From the NCBI GenBank assembly GCA_036898135.1, contig CM072513.1:15147022-15211021 (forward strand): DNA of 64,000 nucleotides. The letters are read 5' to 3'. Both the position numbers and the translations under genes were made by a program. Positions 58,219 through 64,000 of the stretch are shown here, piece after piece (position 1 is the first letter of the stretch; each line of letters begins with the position of its first letter). Below the pieces are notes generated by a model. That model was given only the letters and a program-made list of their open reading frames with translations. It did no database searches and was not told the origin of the DNA. This stretch comes from Oncomelania hupensis (Eukaryota > Mollusca > Gastropoda > Littorinimorpha > Pomatiopsidae).

Positions 58219-59465
58219 AACAAAGCGACGTTCTCTCCAAGCAAGCGCAGACAACTCCGCAATCAATTGACGGATAACGTTCCTACGCGCATTTCGTTGT
58301 CTGCACTCCCTACAAACCTACTTGGAAAACCTTGGGGTTTCTGACAATGAGTTGCAAGCAGAACAGAGATGTTTGCTTTGATTTCTTGCGACGCGGAAAT
58401 ACTGCTAAGGGCAGCATGTTTATCTATTAGCAAAAAGCCAAGACGTTGTCTATATGACGATGAGTTAGCAGAGAGCAAGTCAGAGAGCGAGACGTACATG
58501 ACGATGACGATAGAGAGAGCAAGAATGTGCACACAACTGGATAACAATTAATATGAACGAGCACGGAAGTTTTTTTCCCCTGTAAGCTTTCGATTGTAAG
58601 AAAAAAGAAACATCACAGACCTCTCTCTTCTCATGGCCAGCATCCTCTAGCACTTTTGGCCCTCTGTCCTAGGTACCACAATAATCACTATTGGGTGGAA
58701 CTGCGGGTAATTGTTGAGCGGTGTTTTCGTTCCTCTGTTCAATGATGATGATTGCTGTGCAAAGCCGACGCTTCTTCTACAGTTAGTTTTTTAAACGCTA
58801 TGGCGGTCTATTCTTGAGTGTTGACCAGGGGCAGCTCTGACATTTTCAATTCAAGTAAAATAACCTGACCGCTTGCTGTATAACATTTCAAAATCGGAGC
58901 GTGTAGCGCAACCATCGTGAACACACACACACACTATACACACACACCACACACACACACATACAACACACACGCCACTGGCCCCCTCCCTCTTCCTCTC
59001 ATCCCCTTTCTTTACCATTCCATTCCCCATACATAAAAAGTCTGGCAGCTCGGCAGCCCTGCTATGCAGCATGATTAACGAGATCCAAGATGTACGGCCT
59101 GTGGATACATCAAAGAAAGCTGTCAAAATAGACGACAAGCGGGGCCCAAGATCTGGCTTCCATTCTGGAGAAATCTTTATGCCTCTGCCCTTTGACCTTC
59201 ACTCTATCAACGTTTAGATTCCGGAGAATATCCTGATACCCGTTCTCTTTGAATTTGATTCCTTATCAAGTGGACTGGTGCGCATGTAGGAAAGGGGGTG
59301 GGGGTTTGGTATGATCTATTCATCCCGGACTAGATAACCAACTTTCACGCCGACACTCATCATCCCCAAACCACATCCCAGGAACGGCTGGAGTTTACGC
59401 CCTATATCTCACAGCGCCTTCAGCAGTTTTAGAGCTGGTGAAACAATAATAACATTGTTTTAAAA
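58219..59465. other. No gene; short (CA)n
   Basis: A degenerate CA repeat lies at 58920-58975. Frames of 60-95 codons lack motifs. Confidence 0.45.
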
Positions 59466-59474
59466 ATAATAATA

Positions 59475-59539
<65 letters not shown>

Positions 59540-59540
59540 A

Positions 59541-59623
<83 letters not shown>

Positions 59624-59637
59624 AAGAAGAAGAAGAA
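59466..59637. repeat. Triple compound microsatellite (GAT)n-(AAT)n-(AAG)n
   Basis: About 23 GAT units (59474-59539), about 17 AAT units and 15 AAG units (59593-59637). On the minus strand it follows the LINE 3' boundary GCATTGTATAAATGCAA and is read as (TTC)n(TTA)n(ATC)n, that is, a composite LINE tail. Confidence 0.95.
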
Positions 59638-60708
59638 ATTGCATTTATACAATGCATTTTTCCGTAGAATAACAACTCAATGCGCTTACCCACACCGTTC
59701 GTACGTATCATCACAAAATTCGCACTACAATCATGTCCAGCATCATTCATAAAGTATTATTACTGTTCTTACTATTTACCAAGAAAACGCCTTGCGGAAC
59801 AAGTGCGGTTTTAAGCAGCTCTTGAAGTAAACAAGGTCTGTACAATGTCTTAAACCGGCAGGCAGCGTATTCCAAACCTTGGGTGCTTGAAAACGAAAAG
59901 ACCGCTCGCCAAATGTTTTAAGCCGACGCTTCGGCGTTTTTAAAAATTTTTTAATCTGATGAGCGCAAATAACATTGATTGATTGATTGATTGATTGTTG
60001 CTTTAGGTCCAGCGGACTCTTCCGAGCCAAATCAGGATCGGCGCAAATAACATGTAAGTGTAGTGCATGTAGTGAGTACCTCAGACAGATAGGGTTGAAG
60101 TGACTGGTCGAAGAGACGGAAAGCTAGGACAGCAATTTACTTGACAGGGAGCCAGTGGAGCTGCATAAGAAAGGCGTGACATGATCACGTTTCCGTTTTT
60201 AAGCACAAGTCGAGCACAGTTCTGTACACGCTGAAGTCGGCTAACTTCATCAATGGGGAGACCAGCTAGAACTGAATTACAATAATCAAGTCTGGATATC
60301 ACAAAAGCGCTGACCAACTGTGTGCCTGCATCCCTCGAAAGAAACTGCCTCAAGGACGCAATACGCCGAAGCTCAAGAAAGGACAAACGACAGATGGTAC
60401 TGATGTGGTTATGCATGGACAAAGAACTATCTTGCTTGACACCCAAATAACGAACAATATTACTAAATGGGATGGTGCTGCCGCCGATGTTTGCACAATC
60501 GCTGCCGACCAGCCTAAGACGCGCCTACAGGTATAACCTCGGTCTTGTCAGGGTTAAGCATCAACCTGTTGCTATTTATCCAAGCCTGGACACTGTCAAT
60601 ATGTTTCTACTTCAGACACAACAGAAGGGAAGTCATCTGCCTGACAACTCTTTGTCAGTTCGTTATCATCTGCGCATTTGTGGAACACGCAGTTGCAGGC
60701 TGTGATTA

Positions 60709-60712
<4 letters not shown>
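59638..60712 (-). pseudogene. CR1/L2-like LINE: RT from the catalytic ADD motif to the C-terminus
   Basis: Minus-strand reading: KCADDNELTKSCQADDFPSV (the Y-A-D-D block with Tyr replaced by Cys), RLMLNPDKTEVIPVGAS, a stop, then after a frame change the HNHISTICRLSFLELRRIAS, FVISRLDYCNSVLAGLP and RLQRVQN blocks, a frame change, and finally FGERSFRFQAPKVWNTLPAG and KPHLFRKAFSW. Several stops and shifts make it non-functional. A 65-bp R2 fragment is inserted at 59976-60040. Confidence 0.88.
59963..60053 (-). mobile_element. 65-bp R2 3'-end insertion with 13-bp target duplication
   Basis: GCGCAAATAACAT occurs at 59963-59975 and 60041-60053. Between them lies, on the minus strand, CCTGATTTGGCTCGGAAGAG, TCCGCTGGACCTAAAGCAA and an (AATC)n tail. 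That is only the last 40-odd bases of R2 plus a tail, the product expected from severely 5'-truncated retrotransposition into the LINE. Confidence 0.85.

Positions 60713-60797
<85 letters not shown>
60713..60797. repeat. (AAT)n microsatellite
   Basis: About 28 AAT units at the 5' edge of the LINE remnant. Confidence 0.97.
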
Positions 60798-60798
<1 letters not shown>

Positions 60799-60873
60799 AC
60801 GGGCGCTTAACAAATACACAGACTATTTGCACATGTCTGTATTGTTGTAGTGTTTCTATTATGTTATTGTAAA

Positions 60874-61819
60874 CTAGTGGTTTTGTACCCTGGCAAGCCA
60901 GGGTACACAGGCTGCTGTTTAAAATGTAGACAGAGAGACAACTGTTGTCTGCGAGTTAGCATTAAACATTAAAAATGCACTGAAATGATTGCAATAGTTT
61001 ACTTTCAGGGGTCGAATGATGAAACACTGCAAAACAGAATAGATTAAAAGGTACATGTTGATGTTCGACTCGAGCAATGCATTGAACTATTTTAATTTAA
61101 AATGATAATTGCAATGTACTGCAGAACAGAGTATAGGTGCATGTTTGAGTAATGCACTAAACTATTTTATTGTAATTTAGTATTTATGTTAGACAACGTA
61201 TTTTTTAATGTCATACCTTTATTTAAAAATATTAGGCATGCAAGTAATCTCCCTTGGTACCATAATACTTCCGGTATATTTGTATTCGCGGTAGTGCATA
61301 GGTACTGCATAAACAGTGATTTAGTTAGAGGGAAGTAACCATGTTACAACTCTACAAACATGGTTTTCGTCAGCACAGATCTTGTATGACACAGTTGCTT
61401 CAAGTAATGGAAGATTTTATGCAAATTGAATTTTTGTGCGCATATAAGTATGGATGAAAAAGAAAGTGAACAGTTAACCTTCAGCTGTAAGATTGGTGAC
61501 ATGAGTGCAAAAGTGTTTTGAATGGAAATAAAACAAAATTTGCGGTATTACGGAACGGCAGTTCTTGACACGGGTTGAATCGGAAGCGCCGCGCGGAATG
61601 AGGCTATTGCAGTTTGTGGACATTTTGTTTATTTATTTATCTCAGAAACGGTTAAACGTTCGGTAAGGAAATGTCGGCTATAACGATTTCGCGGGTTTTG
61701 AGCGCAAAGCAGGCCGATCAGCAGCGCCCAGCACCTGCCCAGATCAGCGTCCATACCGGACAAACTTTACAGTAGAGGCAAAGAAGGACTTCCGGCTAAG
61801 CAATTTATATATATCTAGA
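60874..61819 (-). mobile_element. Helitron-like non-autonomous element (candidate)
   Basis: The 3' terminus on the minus strand is a perfect 10-bp-stem hairpin (GTACCCTGGC-TT-GCCAGGGTAC, 60885-60906), a 7-base spacer, then CTAG (60874-60877) followed by T, the classic Helitron end. The proposed 5' end near 61815-61819 reads TCTAGATATATATAAATTGC, a TC start with an AT-rich lead. The base before it is T where A is expected, and a SINE tail abuts it, so the 5' end is less certain. No Rep/helicase frame is present. Confidence 0.62.
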
Positions 61820-61825
61820 AGGTGG

Positions 61826-62066
61826 TGGTAAAGATGGTCCCATAGCCTTGTGGCCGTAGGGGAGCGTGATGTTGGACATCACACTTATCTTGGGCCAGCG
61901 TAATGCTGCTTTACCTTCCCCACCCTTAAGAGAGTAGGTACTCAGTCACAGTTGAGTCAACTGGGGGCGTTGTTATTTGTCGCTTCACGGTTTGCTAACC
62001 GCACTGGACGGTGCTTAACTTGCGACACAGTAGCGAGTGCTCGAACCACTGCGCTATCCGACACCC
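61826..62066 (-). mobile_element. SINE with 5S-like segment, copy 2
   Basis: Minus strand: GGGGTGTCGGATAGCGCAGT, then AAGCACCGTCCAGTGCGGTT. The following ACTTGGATGGGTGACC stretch of copy 1 is deleted. The body and end (GGCCACAAGGCTATGGGACC) match copy 1. Confidence 0.75.
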
Positions 62067-62187
62067 CTTATGTATTATGTTATTGTTATGTATTGTAATG
62101 TTATTGTATTTTACATTATTCTGCCAAGCGTCACTGTGATTATAAAGACTCGTTGACTTGACAAACCCCAGAGGTTTTCTGTATAAC
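62067..62187. other. Tail-like AT-rich sequence
   Basis: TTATTGTATTTTACATTATT followed by GATTATAAAGACTCGTTGAC, similar to the retroelement end at 30940-30962 (AATAAAGCTTTCTTGACTTG). Confidence 0.4.
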
Positions 62188-62535
62188 TAGTACCGCATCT
62201 TTACCACTGTTGCTGTCATCCTCATTTGTTCTTTCTCGTTCCTAATATTTCTATCAATTACCATCTTATTCGCTAGACCAGTCACCTACGGTTTTTTTTC
62301 CTTGAAAACTCCCAAAACTCCTAATTTGTGTATGGGGTCTGTTGAGTCAGCTTGGAGATATTTGACGCTTTCTGCCATATGGTTACTAGGGCTTTCTATG
62401 GTAATATTATTTAGCAATGTGGGCATTTTTTATGTATGTGTTTTGTTAATGTTTTATTATGATGTTTATATTCTATTTTGTTTTTTGTAAACGAGGGTTA
62501 AATTAGCGTCCCCTACATGGGATGCGTTTACTTTT
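62188..62535 (+). repeat. Dispersed repeat R2, copy C (3'-truncated)
   Basis: Matches copies A and B from CTGTTGCTGTCATCCTCATT through GTAAACGAGGGTTAAATTAG and TCCCCTACATGGGATGCGTT, then diverges before the terminal segment. Confidence 0.78.
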
Positions 62536-62787
62536 ACATTTTCTTTATTTTAATTATGACAAATATTCATAATACAGGCCTTTGGTCATGCAATGGACTG
62601 GTGTTTATCAGATCTGATTAATTATGACAATAAGAAATAAAAAAGAGCACAATTTAACCAGGAGAAAAAAGAAATATAGAAAAAAAAACTGGGCCCAATT
62701 ATATGCTATGTTTAAAGTATTACATTTAGTCATTCAGAATGATTCTGGTCTTTGAGATAAATTTTTAAAAAAGCAAAACAAATTAAA
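62536..62787. other. No gene seen
   Basis: AT-rich sequence. Confidence 0.4.
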
Positions 62788-62874
<87 letters not shown>

Positions 62875-62985
62875 CATTACCATTATCATTATAGCTACAA
62901 CACATTACTACCATTAACATTATTTTTACCATTATCATCACCATTATTACTGCCACCACTATCAATATTGTTATTATTACAAATA
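62788..62985. repeat. (ATT)n microsatellite decaying into ACCATTATC-type repeats
   Basis: About 29 ATT units (62788-62874), then imperfect ATC/ATT sequence. Confidence 0.94.
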
Positions 62986-63371
62986 AAAAATAATCTCTTT
63001 TCTTATTTTTCTTTTTCAAATTAGAAATCTCTTACGATATTAGGTTTCGAAGTCAAACATGATGTTAATGTTATAAGGAGTATCGTATCTAAATTTACTT
63101 ATGACCTGACCATGTTTGTACTACTAATGACACGGTTAATAAATCTAACACTCTCGGGCTATATCTTGTCAGGTTTGTAGCCAAAAGAGCATCTGTCTCT
63201 GACAACGTCACAGACTGATCAATGTTTTGCAAAATATAATCAGAGCAATGTTTCCAAACTTTTTTTTTTTTTACAATTTTAGGACAATGCCCCCCCCCCC
63301 CTCCCCCGAAAAGTGTGGTATGTTGTAACAAAACGAGCATAGTGTTGAACGTTTTATGCCCTTTAAAAAAT
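62986..63371. other. No gene; homopolymer runs
   Basis: Poly-T at 63260-63271 and poly-C at 63290-63301. No coding motif. Confidence 0.45.
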
Positions 63372-63700
63372 TTTTTTAAATTATTTTATTTACCTTATTG
63401 TCCCTTTTTTATAGGGAAATTCTGGGCCGCCTTCCCTGGGGAAAGCGTAGTCGCAGCCTGTGGCGCACCCAAACCCAACCTACCTAACATTTGTTGTGAT
63501 TTAGAAATTTTGCTGGTGGAGCAAACCGGAGTACCCGGAGAAAACCCCCGAGACGTTGCCCGAGTCGAAAGTAAATAATATTCGGAGAAACATAACGCCC
63601 AGATGCTGGATCGAACCCACACCTGTCAGGCGTTATTGGTTTCTGGCCTGTGGACAAGGCAAGTTAGTCCCGCCTTAGCCCACTTGGCCACAACGCTCGC
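63372..63700 (-). mobile_element. tRNA-Leu/Ser-headed SINE, best-preserved copy
   Basis: The minus strand begins GCGTTGTGGCCAAGTGGGCT (A box TGGCCAAGTGGG, as in tRNA-Leu/Ser). The B box is GTGGGTTCGATCC. A spacer follows, then CTCGGGGGTTTTCTCCGGGT, ACTCCGGTTTGCTCC, GGTGCGCCACAGGCTGCGAC, and it ends CCCTATAAAAAAGGGACAAT with an AT-rich tail. Other copies are at 9.8, 25.1 and 45.1 kb. The 87-codon plus frame here is the SINE read backwards. Confidence 0.88.
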
Positions 63701-64000
63701 TTAATTTTATTCAGTAGAATGTTATTTGGGTAAATATTGTGTAGAATGTTCCACTTAACGAGTTCCAGTCTTTCTTCTATTGTGCTTTTAATTATCACTG
63801 TTCAGTGTGACGCAGTCACAGCCATAGGGTATTTGCGATGCCAAAACTTGATCGCACAGGTTGATTGTCTGACTACAGATAGTTGTTGACGTAAACACCG
63901 CGCAGTCGGCACTCATCGTAAGATAGGAAACAGGAGCGGGAAATTAAGGCTGAACGACCTATTCGCAGGAGCGTGAAAGACGAGACATCAGGCCGTCACC
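63701..64000. other. No gene seen
   Basis: Unique-looking sequence to the window edge. Confidence 0.4.

Overview
The window looks like eukaryotic intergenic DNA from an invertebrate animal with a repeat-rich genome. A gastropod or other mollusc is my best guess, at low confidence. The grounds are CR1/L2-like LINE remnants, several tRNA-headed SINE families, a Ty3/gypsy element with integrase ahead of reverse transcriptase, a P-like element, and an extreme load of microsatellites and minisatellites. I found no convincing host gene, rRNA or functional tRNA. Nearly every long open frame is either a simple-repeat translation (poly-His, poly-Ser, Lys/Glu/Arg-rich) or part of a transposon.

Layout. 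0-12.8 kb: (ATC)n, a compound tetramer-pentamer-tetramer tract, a LINE 3' end with a GGATA tail (2.8-3.5 kb), a CR1/L2-like LINE 3' end with an (ATT)n tail (5.6-6.3 kb), a 59-bp minisatellite (7.5-8.2 kb) and several tRNA-derived SINEs. 12.9-21.0 kb: a complete 8.1-kb LTR retrotransposon on the minus strand. Its LTRs are 1541 and 1529 bp and its domain order is gag-PR-INT-RT-RNase H. 22.5-29.3 kb: a nest of DNA elements. These are a 773-bp P-like element with a THAP remnant, a 1.4-kb palindromic element carrying an inserted SINE, and a dispersed repeat (here called R1) with a 91-codon ORF, split by a 3.66-kb Mutator-like non-autonomous element holding a 1.9-kb minisatellite. 32.3-34.2 kb: a 36/37-bp minisatellite. 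34.8-41.1 kb: a copy of a second dispersed repeat (R2), a SINE, a Harbinger-like MITE, a 300-bp (ATCT)n tract, a second palindromic element, and a SINE with a 5S-rRNA-like segment. 43.9-58.2 kb: five more minisatellites, the second R1 copy (the empty site for the Mutator-like insertion), R2, a second GGATA-tailed LINE copy and a 1.4-kb polypyrimidine tract. 55.6-64 kb: two more CR1/L2-like LINE remnants, one with a 65-bp R2 insertion bounded by a 13-bp duplication, a Helitron-like element, a second 5S-like SINE, R2 again and the best copy of the tRNA-Leu/Ser-like SINE.

How the parts fit together. Only the LTR element carries recognisable domains of a whole replication machinery, and its reading frame is broken about five times by small indels although its two LTRs are almost identical. 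The other elements are truncated or non-autonomous passengers. Many (ATT/AAT)n tracts sit at LINE or SINE 3' ends, so much of the microsatellite load probably grew from retroelement tails. All family assignments come from motifs read by eye, with no database search.
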